Of a stretch of 5,124 nt of DNA, positions 1-4,515 are shown in pieces (the stretch's first letter is position 1; each line of letters opens with the position of its first letter). Both the position numbers and the translations under genes were made by a program. The stretch covers positions 1 to 5,124 of the forward strand of contig JAFQAM010000175.1 of assembly GCA_017416885.1 (NCBI GenBank). Direction: 5' to 3'. The DNA comes from Clostridia bacterium (GTDB taxonomy: Bacteria; Bacillota; Clostridia; Oscillospirales; CAG-272). Under the pieces are notes generated by a model that ran no database searches, was not told the DNA's origin, and saw only the letters and a program-made list of their open reading frames with translations.

Positions 1-420
1 GCCCGACACAACAAGCGCCAAAAACGGCGGCTTTAAATCCTGGTATGTTAAGTAGTTTGCAGCCACATGTCCCTTGATGTGATTAACAGGCACTAACGGA
101 ATATTATTTGCATAAGCCAAGGACTTTGCAAAATTAACCGCAACTAAAAGCGCGCCAATAAGACCGGGACCGTTAGTTACGCAAATTGCGCCGATTTGCT
201 CAAGGGTTACACATGCCTTGTCAAGCGCCTCATATGTTATATTTGAAATAGCCTCAATATGCGCGCGGCTTGCAATCTCAGGCACAACACCGCCGTAAAG
301 CGCGTGAATGTCAACCTGTGAGGCTATAATATTTGACTTGATAATTCGTTTGTCCTCTGTCATTTCCAAAACCGCGCAGGCAGTTTCGTCACAGGAGGAT
401 TCAAAAGATAGTATATACAT
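1..420 (-). CDS. tsaD: TsaD, tRNA N6-adenosine threonylcarbamoyltransferase (N-terminal 140 residues, cut by window edge)
   Basis: TsaD transfers the threonylcarbamoyl group from threonylcarbamoyl-AMP to A37 of ANN-decoding tRNAs, working in the cytoplasm with TsaB and TsaE. The visible 140 residues are the N-terminal ASKHA-fold part of a protein that is usually about 340 residues long. Family signatures are the opening ILSFESSCDETACAV (residues 3-17), GGVVPEIASRAHIEAI (43-58), TNGPGLIGALLV (82-93) and the metal-binding HxxxH, H114 and H118 in VNHIKGH. The reading frame runs open off the low-coordinate edge at VVSG, where the family continues with a GGHT-like motif. The ATG at 420-418 is preceded by AAAGGAG five bases upstream and gives the usual TsaD N-terminus. 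It lies downstream of rimI, a common pairing, but a 322-bp hairpin array separates the two. tsaB and tsaE are not in the window. Confidence 0.97.
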   Translation of the reverse strand, partial: MYILSFESSCDETACAVLEMTEDKRIIKSNIIASQVDIHALYGGVVPEIASRAHIEAISNITYEALDKACVTLEQIGAICVTNGPGLIGALLVAVNFAKSLAYANNIPLVPVNHIKGHVAANYLTYQDLKPPFLALVVSG

Positions 421-425
421 TTAAG

Positions 426-432
426 CTCCTTT
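426..432 (-). promoter_or_regulatory. Shine-Dalgarno site of tsaD
   Basis: The minus strand reads AAAGGAG here, five bases before the tsaD ATG. It supports the chosen start and means tsaD can be translated independently of rimI despite the repeat-filled gap. Confidence 0.85.
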
Positions 433-443
433 CAGTCACTTTA

Positions 444-461
444 GGGGATAGGGGATAGGGA
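444..461. repeat. Tandem heptamer GGGGATA, about 2.5 copies
   Basis: Two full GGGGATA units and a partial GGGA sit between the tsaD ribosome binding site and the first hairpin of the array. On the transcribed strand this is a C-rich TATCCCC tract. No inverted partner is seen elsewhere in this intergenic region. The 7-bp period matches the heptamer tracts at 1699-1812, although the unit sequence differs. Short heptamer repeats in intergenic DNA are known from other bacteria (for example the STRR repeats of cyanobacteria); no relationship is claimed here. Confidence 0.7.
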
Positions 462-464
462 CAC

Positions 465-573
465 GCAACGCATTGCGTTGCATTTCAAGTATTTGCAAAA
501 GCAAATACATTTCAAGAAATTGCGAATGCAATTTCATTTCAAGTGCGTAGCACATTTCATTCTGCGAAGCAGA
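465..573. repeat. Hairpin array 1, part A: five variable-stem hairpins with ATTTCA linkers
   Basis: Five successive perfect hairpins are seen, given as left arm/loop on the plus strand: GCAACGC/ATT (465-481), GTATTTGC/AAAA (489-508), GAAATTGC/GAAT (516-535), GTGC/GTA (543-553) and TCTGC/GAA (561-573). Each right arm is the exact complement of its left arm. Consecutive hairpins are joined by ATTTCA (482-487, 509-514, 536-541, 554-559), generally followed by AG. Stem sequences differ, but every stem ends in GC next to the loop. The transcribed (minus) strand reads the linkers as TGAAAT. No run of U follows any stem, so these are not intrinsic terminators. The repeat family is not recognised. 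Confidence 0.9.
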
Positions 574-582
574 CGTTTTGCA

Positions 583-595
583 GTTAGCCGTCAGC
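583..595. repeat. Degenerate heptamer relic related to the 1796-1808 tract
   Basis: The minus strand reads GCTGACGGCTAAC. This matches ACTGACGGCTGAC on the plus strand at 1796-1808 in 11 of 13 positions and keeps the same 7-bp phase. It lies in the 574-619 stretch that separates the two halves of hairpin array 1. Nothing else is recognised in that stretch. A short match like this could be chance. Confidence 0.45.
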
Positions 596-619
596 AGATT
601 TTCTTTCTAAATTGTATGG

Positions 620-744
620 GCGACAAAGTCGCAATCACAACGAAGTTGTGTATATCATCATTCCACAGGAATGTATATCACCAATCCGTAGGATTGTATA
701 TCATCACATAAAGCGTGTATATCATCAACCGCAGGTTGTATATT
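620..744. repeat. Hairpin array 1, part B: six to seven hairpins with TATATCAT linkers
   Basis: Units on the plus strand, as left arm/loop: GCGAC/AAA (620-632), CACAAC/GAA (636-650), CATTCC/ACA (659-673), CAATCC/GTA (682-696), CACAT/AAA with an imperfect right arm GCGTG (705-717), and CAACC/GCA (726-738). From the second unit on, stems open with CA and close with TG, loops are three bases, and units are separated by TATATCA or TATATCAT. The last linker, TATATT (739-744), runs into the 3' end of rimI, where one more hairpin lies inside the coding sequence. The array occupies the rimI-tsaD gap and would be part of any rimI-tsaD transcript. Confidence 0.9.
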
Positions 745-765
745 AGAATGTCAAAGACATTCTAA
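743..765. repeat. 10-bp perfect hairpin inside the last codons and stop of rimI
   Basis: The arms TTAGAATGTC (743-752) and its exact complement (756-765) surround an AAA loop. The palindrome covers the last six sense codons and the TAA stop of rimI. It abuts the last linker of hairpin array 1 and has the same 3-nt loop geometry, so it looks like the terminal array unit. No U-tract follows on the minus strand, so a terminator role is unlikely. Confidence 0.8.
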
Positions 766-1183
766 TGGCATCCTCAGTTGGCTCCTTATAATGATTTTTA
801 GATACCCCTGTGTCGATAAAACCGTATTTTTTGTATAGTGAAATTGCCACAGAGTTTGATTTTCTTACCTCTAAATGCACACAGGTGGCGCTGTTTTTCT
901 TTAGCTCCTGTATCATAACGGACATAAGCATATTGCCAATTGATTTACCGCGATATTCGGGCAGAATGCCAATATTAATAATATCAGCCTCGTCTGCAAT
1001 CAGCATATAGCCAATATATCCCACAGCTTTTTCGTCAATTTTCGCAACATAAAAATAATAAATGCTACTGTCAAGGTAATTTATAAAATCATCTTTTGTA
1101 AAGCTTCCGCCAAAAACAATTTTATCTATTTCAGCAAGTGAGATAGCATCGCCTTCAGTCATTTTTGAAACAGTTATTGCCAT
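743..1183 (-). CDS. rimI: RimI-like GNAT N-acetyltransferase
   Basis: This 146-residue protein is a single GNAT domain of the RimI type, which in E. coli acetylates the N-terminus of ribosomal protein S18 using acetyl-CoA. Family features include the N-terminal KMTEGDAISLAEID, INIGILPEYRGKSIG (acetyl-CoA pyrophosphate loop, about 69-83), HLEVRKSNSVAISLYKKYGF (103-122) and a closing NHYKEPTEDAIRMSL. E105 and Y117 fall where Salmonella RimI has catalytic Glu103 and Tyr115. Oddly, the loop reads RGKSIG, with Ser81 where RGxGxG/A normally has glycine. The ATG at 1183-1181 gives the family start and lies one base after the stop of the upstream deaminase gene, so translation is probably coupled; the frame remains open further upstream but from a TTG with no ribosome binding site. 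The true substrate is unproven, as GNAT specificities vary. Confidence 0.9.
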   Translation of the reverse strand: MAITVSKMTEGDAISLAEIDKIVFGGSFTKDDFINYLDSSIYYFYVAKIDEKAVGYIGYMLIADEADIINIGILPEYRGKSIGNMLMSVMIQELKKNSATCVHLEVRKSNSVAISLYKKYGFIDTGVSKNHYKEPTEDAIRMSLTF

Positions 1184-1184
1184 A

Positions 1185-1673
1185 TTAATAGCCGAAAACT
1201 CCCGATAAGCTGTCGTCGTCCTCAATCCAATCGTTTACATCAATTTCCGTATATTCAAGCTTATTGTTTCTGATTACAACTTTTGAAATGCCTGCATTGA
1301 TAACCTGTCTTTTACACATCATACAGCAGTTCATTCCGCCGATAACCTCGCCTGTTTTTGGATCGGTACAGCAAAGATAAAGAGTGCTGCCCAGCATTTG
1401 CTCTCTTGAAGCGGAAATAATCGCATTTGCCTCTGCGTGAATGCTACGGCAAAGCTCATATCTTTCGCCTCTTGGAATACCAAGCTTGTCTCTCATACAA
1501 ACACCAAGGTCGTTGCAGTTTTGTCTGCCTCTCGGAGCGCCGTTGTAGCCTGTTGATACAATAACATCATTTTTTACAATGATAGCGCCAAAGCGGCGTC
1601 TTAAGCAGGTGCTTCTTTGAGATACTGTCTCTGCTATATCTAAATAGTAATTGGTTTTTGAAACTCGTTCCAT
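1185..1673 (-). CDS. Deoxycytidylate (dCMP) deaminase family protein
   Basis: The predicted enzyme is a 162-residue, cytoplasmic, zinc-dependent deaminase converting dCMP to dUMP for dTMP synthesis; it belongs to the same family as Bacillus ComEB. Visible features are CLRRRFGAIIVKND (23-36), TGYNGAPRG (41-49), HAEANAI (H79 zinc ligand, E81 catalytic proton shuttle) and CMMC (C117 and C120 as zinc ligands), followed by INAGISKVV. The usual PCxxC is CCxxC here, with Cys116 in place of proline. The extra cysteines in QNCNDLGVCM and YELC are common in this subfamily and may bind structural zinc. The ATG is preceded by AAAGGAG at eight bases. rimI starts one base after its TAA stop. An allosteric dCTP/dTTP response is possible for the family but cannot be judged from this sequence. 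Confidence 0.93.
   Translation of the reverse strand: MERVSKTNYYLDIAETVSQRSTCLRRRFGAIIVKNDVIVSTGYNGAPRGRQNCNDLGVCMRDKLGIPRGERYELCRSIHAEANAIISASREQMLGSTLYLCCTDPKTGEVIGGMNCCMMCKRQVINAGISKVVIRNNKLEYTEIDVNDWIEDDDSLSGVFGY
1199..1203 (-). promoter_or_regulatory. Weak, distant Shine-Dalgarno-like site before rimI
   Basis: GGGAG lies inside the end of the deaminase gene, 15 bases before the rimI ATG, which is farther than normal spacing. With a one-base gap between stop and start (TAA-T-ATG), rimI translation more likely depends on ribosomes finishing the deaminase gene. Confidence 0.45.
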
Positions 1674-1681
1674 GATTTTAA

Positions 1682-1688
1682 CTCCTTT
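1682..1688 (-). promoter_or_regulatory. Shine-Dalgarno site of the dCMP deaminase gene
   Basis: The minus strand reads AAAGGAG, eight bases before the ATG at 1673. This is a strong site and fixes the start codon. Confidence 0.85.
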
Positions 1689-1698
1689 GTCGTTAAAT

Positions 1699-1812
1699 AG
1701 TGGTCAGTGGTCAGTAATTTGTTTATGGCTATAACTCAATTTTAAAATAGCCTTGTCGCGTTGCTTTAGTATAAGCAATATGCTGATCACTGACCACTGA
1801 CGGCTGACCACT
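1699..1812. repeat. 114-bp palindromic element bordered by inverted tandem heptamers
   Basis: The left border is AGTGGTC twice plus AGT (1699-1715). The right border is the inverted form as CACTGAC, CACTGAC, GGCTGAC, CACT (1788-1812). A 13-base stretch of the right border (1789-1801) is exactly complementary to the left. The interior holds two smaller stem-loops: GGCTAT (1727-1732) with ATAGCC (1747-1752), and TTGCTT (1761-1766) with AAGCAA (1773-1778). There is no ORF of note, so it resembles a small non-autonomous palindromic element (MITE-like) rather than a gene. No clear target-site duplication is visible. It fills most of the topB-deaminase gap and may contain the deaminase promoter. 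Confidence 0.75.
1768..1796 (-). promoter_or_regulatory. Possible sigma-A promoter for the deaminase-rimI transcript
   Basis: On the minus strand a -35-like TGGTCA (1791-1796) and a -10-like TATACT (1768-1773) are 17 bases apart. The -10 matches the consensus at five of six positions, the -35 at only four. The -35 lies inside the right heptamer border and the -10 in a hairpin loop. This is a weak candidate; readthrough from topB is the alternative, since no convincing terminator follows topB. Confidence 0.35.
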
Positions 1813-1839
1813 CAAAATAGCAGCGAGATGCTATTTTGA
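1812..1839. repeat. 11-bp perfect hairpin overlapping the topB stop codon
   Basis: TCAAAATAGCA (1812-1822) pairs exactly with 1829-1839 around the six-base loop GCGAGA. The high-coordinate arm contains the last two sense codons and TAG stop of topB; the other arm is outside the gene and touches the heptamer element. On the transcribed strand the second arm is U-containing but is followed by GTGG rather than a U-run, so it may weakly terminate or protect the topB mRNA 3' end but is not a canonical terminator. Confidence 0.75.
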
Positions 1840-4224
1840 AAAATCAAATACAACCTTTTTATTTTCGTCTAATTTGAGAATTGCATCGAAATTATTGCCT
1901 GCTTTAGAAACAAAGCCCGTCAGCTTTTCGGTTGCTCCCTTGGTTAAAATTGAGGCAACATCCTCTTTTGTTATCTCTCTGCCGCAAATTGTACCGCCAA
2001 TAGAGAATTTACATCCGTCCTTGTATTTATTGCAGCCATAGCCAAAGCGCGTGGTTACTATATTGCCGTCGCACAGAGGACAAGCGCCAATTACCTCACC
2101 GACAGGATTTGCGCTATCGACTTGATTTTCAAACTCTGCGTTTTCAATAACTGTTTTATCACCGTCAAGACGCAAAACAGCAGAAAACTTACTTTTATTT
2201 CTTGCTACAAAGCCGTAAATTCTTTCCGTTACTCCGTTTTCAAGCAATGCTTTTACCTGTGCAACCGATATAGGTCTATTACAGATGCTTTTCCAAACTA
2301 CGAACTTGCAGCCTTCCTTGTATTTGTTACAGCCATAGCCCTTTGAGCCGATAACTATATCACCGCCGCAAAGCGGACATTTGCCAATTACATCGCCTGC
2401 AATACCTGTGTTATTCTCGGCAGTTGATGCCACATCAAACACATTTTGTATTTCGTTTTTGGCAAGCTCAACGCTATCGTCAATGGAGCATTCGCCGCGG
2501 AAAACTCGCTTTAATGCTTGACCTAACTCGCTTGTCTTGTATTTATCCATAATAATGCCCATTTGAGATAGCGACTCAATAAGGTATTCGCCCACAGGCA
2601 AAATGTGATATACATCCTTCTTTAATTGAATATATTCGCTCTTGCAGGCATTTTCGATAATACCCGTTCTTGTTGCCTCTGTGCCAAGCTCAAGTCCCTC
2701 AAAAATTGCCTTGTAGTCCTCATCGTCATTTTCGTCAGCCTGAGCCTTATCCTCTTTAAAAGGATTTTTTAAGTAGTTATTTAATGTTTCAATTGTATAA
2801 TGCTTAGGCGGTGATGTCATTTTTTCAACAGGCTTGAATAATGTATTTACCTTGTCGCCCTTTGAAAGCTTAGGCAAAATTTTGTCCTTTTGCGTAGGCT
2901 CCTCAAATTTTGTCCAGCCCTTTTCTAAAATAACAGTGCCCTTCAGCACAAATTCCTCGTAGTCGCCTATCTGGATTTTAATTTCATTCTTTTCAACCTT
3001 ACATTCCTCGGAGCAGAATACAGCCACAAACCGTCTGAAAATCGTGGTATATACCTGTCTTTCCTTTTCCGTCAGCTTTTTAGGATCGGGAATTTTGTAG
3101 GTCGGAGTCAAAGCAGAGTGAGATTCAATCTTTGAATCGTCAAAAATAGATTTAGAAAAACGAAATGCAACAGGATAGTTCATCTTTGCAATATTTGCAA
3201 TAATTGATTTCATTTTTCCCTGCTCAGCGGTTGCCAAATACTCGGAGTTAGTACGGGGATATGTAACATATCCGTCCTCGTAAAGCTTTTGCACCGTGTT
3301 AAGCGAGTCATCCATTGACATTTTATATTTTTTACCTAAATAGCTTTGCAATTTAGAAAGCGAAAACAGCTTAGGCGGATACATTGTATCCTTTTTTGTT
3401 TTTACTGAGGTTACTATGGCATCCTCTTTATTGTAAAGGGTGCACATATTTTCCGCATCCCCGTGCTCCTTTTCGGAAAACTTTAATTTTGAGTTTAACT
3501 CAACAATTTCTCCGTTTGTTTCCTCACGGGAAGCAATCATATAATATTTTTGTGGGACAAAATTGCGGATTTCCATATCCCTGTCGTAAATTGCCTTAAC
3601 AATAGGCACAATTACTCTGCCCACACGAAGCAGCTTGCCTGTTTTAATAGAAGCAAATCTTGTAAGATTTACACCGTAAAGCCAGTCAATATATGTTCTT
3701 GCAAGACCTTCGTTTGCAAGATTGTCATATTCCGTTTCATCCTTCATTTCGGTAAGACCTGCGCTTATAGTCTCAGGAGTCTGGTCGGGAAGCCAAAGCC
3801 TTACAAATGATTTATTACTCTGTAATGCGTGGTCAACGCAAAGACGCACAATAATTTCTCCCTCGCGGTCAGAGTCTCCCGCGTTTACAACAGTGTCAAC
3901 ATCGTTTCGGTTACATAGATATTTGATTGTGTTAAATTGCTTTTCAACACCGCTGTCAATGTTTTTGTTAGCGTCCTTTTTAAGCCCGAACTTAAATTTA
4001 TCGGGAAAGCAAGGAAGATTGTCCATTGTCCATTTCGGTGAATTGGACGGAGAATAGTCCTCAACATCTGCAAGAGAAAAAAGATGACCGAAAGCCCAAG
4101 TAACAATATAGTCGCCACCCTCAAAATAGCCGTTTTTCTTTTTCATTTCGTCCTTTTGCAGTCTGCCAATGCCTTGAACAATATTCCTTGCCAAGGATGG
4201 CTTTTCGGCTATAATAAGCTTCAT
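1831..4224 (-). CDS. topB: DNA topoisomerase III (type IA) with two C-terminal Toprim_Crpt zinc repeats
   Basis: This 797-residue type IA topoisomerase cuts one DNA strand, passes another and reseals; topoisomerase III acts on catenanes and single-stranded junctions during replication and recombination. The TOPRIM domain opens with IIAEKPSLA (Glu7) and carries the acidic triad D117, D119 and E121 in GDSDREGE. The catalytic tyrosine is Y322 in VTYPRTNSEYL. SHSALTPT (His369) and GTEATRTGIIE (514-524) are further family motifs. After an acidic linker near 491-504 come two tandem Toprim_Crpt-type repeats (about 611-697 and 710-797), with cysteines C616, C619, C632, C639 and C715, C718, C731, C738, each repeat ending in an FxAxLxLD segment. 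The ATG at 4224 is chosen because AAAGGAG lies eight bases upstream and the protein then begins MKLIIAEKPS; upstream in-frame TTG (4257) and ATG (4248) lie in hairpin or ribosome-binding sequence. It appears to be the first gene after its own promoter. Mobile-element homologues exist, but no conjugation genes are visible here. Confidence 0.97.
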   Translation of the reverse strand: MKLIIAEKPSLARNIVQGIGRLQKDEMKKKNGYFEGGDYIVTWAFGHLFSLADVEDYSPSNSPKWTMDNLPCFPDKFKFGLKKDANKNIDSGVEKQFNTIKYLCNRNDVDTVVNAGDSDREGEIIVRLCVDHALQSNKSFVRLWLPDQTPETISAGLTEMKDETEYDNLANEGLARTYIDWLYGVNLTRFASIKTGKLLRVGRVIVPIVKAIYDRDMEIRNFVPQKYYMIASREETNGEIVELNSKLKFSEKEHGDAENMCTLYNKEDAIVTSVKTKKDTMYPPKLFSLSKLQSYLGKKYKMSMDDSLNTVQKLYEDGYVTYPRTNSEYLATAEQGKMKSIIANIAKMNYPVAFRFSKSIFDDSKIESHSALTPTYKIPDPKKLTEKERQVYTTIFRRFVAVFCSEECKVEKNEIKIQIGDYEEFVLKGTVILEKGWTKFEEPTQKDKILPKLSKGDKVNTLFKPVEKMTSPPKHYTIETLNNYLKNPFKEDKAQADENDDEDYKAIFEGLELGTEATRTGIIENACKSEYIQLKKDVYHILPVGEYLIESLSQMGIIMDKYKTSELGQALKRVFRGECSIDDSVELAKNEIQNVFDVASTAENNTGIAGDVIGKCPLCGGDIVIGSKGYGCNKYKEGCKFVVWKSICNRPISVAQVKALLENGVTERIYGFVARNKSKFSAVLRLDGDKTVIENAEFENQVDSANPVGEVIGACPLCDGNIVTTRFGYGCNKYKDGCKFSIGGTICGREITKEDVASILTKGATEKLTGFVSKAGNNFDAILKLDENKKVVFDFSK

Positions 4225-4232
4225 TGTTTTTT

Positions 4233-4245
4233 CTCCTTTCCTCCT
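4233..4245 (-). promoter_or_regulatory. Double Shine-Dalgarno region of topB
   Basis: AGGAGG (4240-4245) is followed directly by AAAGGAG (4233-4239), placing anti-SD matches 15 and 8 bases before the ATG at 4224. The nearer site decides the start. The last leader hairpin ends two bases before AGGAGG, so its folding could affect ribosome access to this region. Confidence 0.8.
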
Positions 4246-4246
4246 C

Positions 4247-4371
4247 ATTTTCGCCAAGCGAAAATATATCGAAAATCGTTTTACGATTTATATCGAAATT
4301 TGCGTTAGCGAATTATATCGAATTTTGCAGAGCAAAATATATCGACTTGCGAAGCAAGAAAGCGTAGCTTT
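4247..4371. repeat. Hairpin array 2, part A: six hairpins, four with TATATCG linkers, in the topB leader
   Basis: Plus-strand left arm/loop: ATTTTCGC/CAA (4247-4265), AAATCGT/TTT (4273-4289), AATTTGC/GTTA (4297-4314, one wobble-type mismatch on this strand), ATTTTGC/AGA (4322-4338), CTTGC/GAA (4346-4358) and AAAGC/GTA (4359-4371). TATATCG follows each of the first four (from 4265, 4289, 4314 and 4338), sharing its first T with the stem. In transcription order the array lies between the topB start site and its ribosome binding site. Stems change in sequence while pairing is kept, as in array 1. No U-run follows a stem on the minus strand. Confidence 0.9.
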
Positions 4372-4381
4372 TGACCGAAAT

Positions 4382-4432
4382 ACAACCTACGGTTGATGAT
4401 ACACATCTTATGTGATTGCGACACTGTCGCAA
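4382..4432. repeat. Hairpin array 2, part B: three hairpins, module shared in inverted orientation with array 1
   Basis: Read on the minus strand, the units are TTGCGAC/AGT (4416-4432), CACAT/AAG (4402-4414) and CAACC/GTA (4383-4395), with AAT and TATCAT between. The same stems and linkers occur in the same order on the plus strand of array 1: GCGAC (620), CACAT (705) and CAACC (726), with extra units inserted there. Part B is thus oriented opposite to part A of the same array. It would be the first structured segment of the topB mRNA. Confidence 0.85.
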
Positions 4433-4448
4433 AAGTCGATACACAATT

Positions 4449-4477
4449 ATCATATCACAAATTTTTCTTTATTTCAA
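4449..4477 (-). promoter_or_regulatory. Sigma-A promoter of topB
   Basis: The minus strand carries TTGAAA (-35, 4472-4477), a 17-base spacer and TATGAT (-10, 4449-4454), preceded by TGA, giving an extended -10 TGn. Both hexamers match the consensus at five of six positions at ideal spacing, in AT-rich DNA just after the terminator of the preceding gene. Transcription would start near 4442, which gives topB a leader of about 218 bases that includes all of array 2. Confidence 0.8.
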
Positions 4478-4515
4478 GACACAACTTCTAAATATAGTAA
4501 AAACTATAATTTACC

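Noticed and set aside
465..573. Series of intrinsic terminators between rimI and tsaD
   Set aside because: None of the stems is followed by a U-run on the transcribed strand, and several stems have only four or five pairs.
478..711. Plus-strand ORF of 77 codons across hairpin array 1
   Set aside because: It is simply a translation of the repeat array; it has no convincing ribosome binding site and no recognisable protein features.
465..744. CRISPR array
   Set aside because: CRISPR arrays have constant repeats of roughly 24-47 bases and spacers of similar length. Here the constant part is 6-8 bases, the variable part is self-complementary, and no cas genes are present.
1184..1225. Longer rimI starting at TTG 1225 and overlapping the deaminase gene
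   Set aside because: There is no ribosome binding site before the TTG, and the extra 14 residues do not resemble the RimI N-terminus. The ATG at 1183 directly after the deaminase stop fits better.
1699..1812. Complete insertion sequence
   Set aside because: At 114 bp it has no room for a transposase and no clear target-site duplication, so only a non-autonomous palindromic element can be supported.
3722..4057. Plus-strand ORF of 111 codons inside topB, and the other ORFs overlapping topB
   Set aside because: They lie fully within the topB frame, whose motifs are unmistakable, and are antisense or shifted-frame shadows without family features.
4225..4257. Longer topB starting at TTG 4257 or ATG 4248
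   Set aside because: Both would place the strong Shine-Dalgarno sequences inside the coding region, have no ribosome binding site of their own, and add residues absent from the usual topoisomerase N-terminus, which begins MKLIIAEKPS.
4247..4432. Riboswitch or T-box in the topB leader
   Set aside because: No conserved T-box sequence or known riboswitch core is visible, and the leader is explained by repeated simple hairpins. There is also no terminator just before topB.
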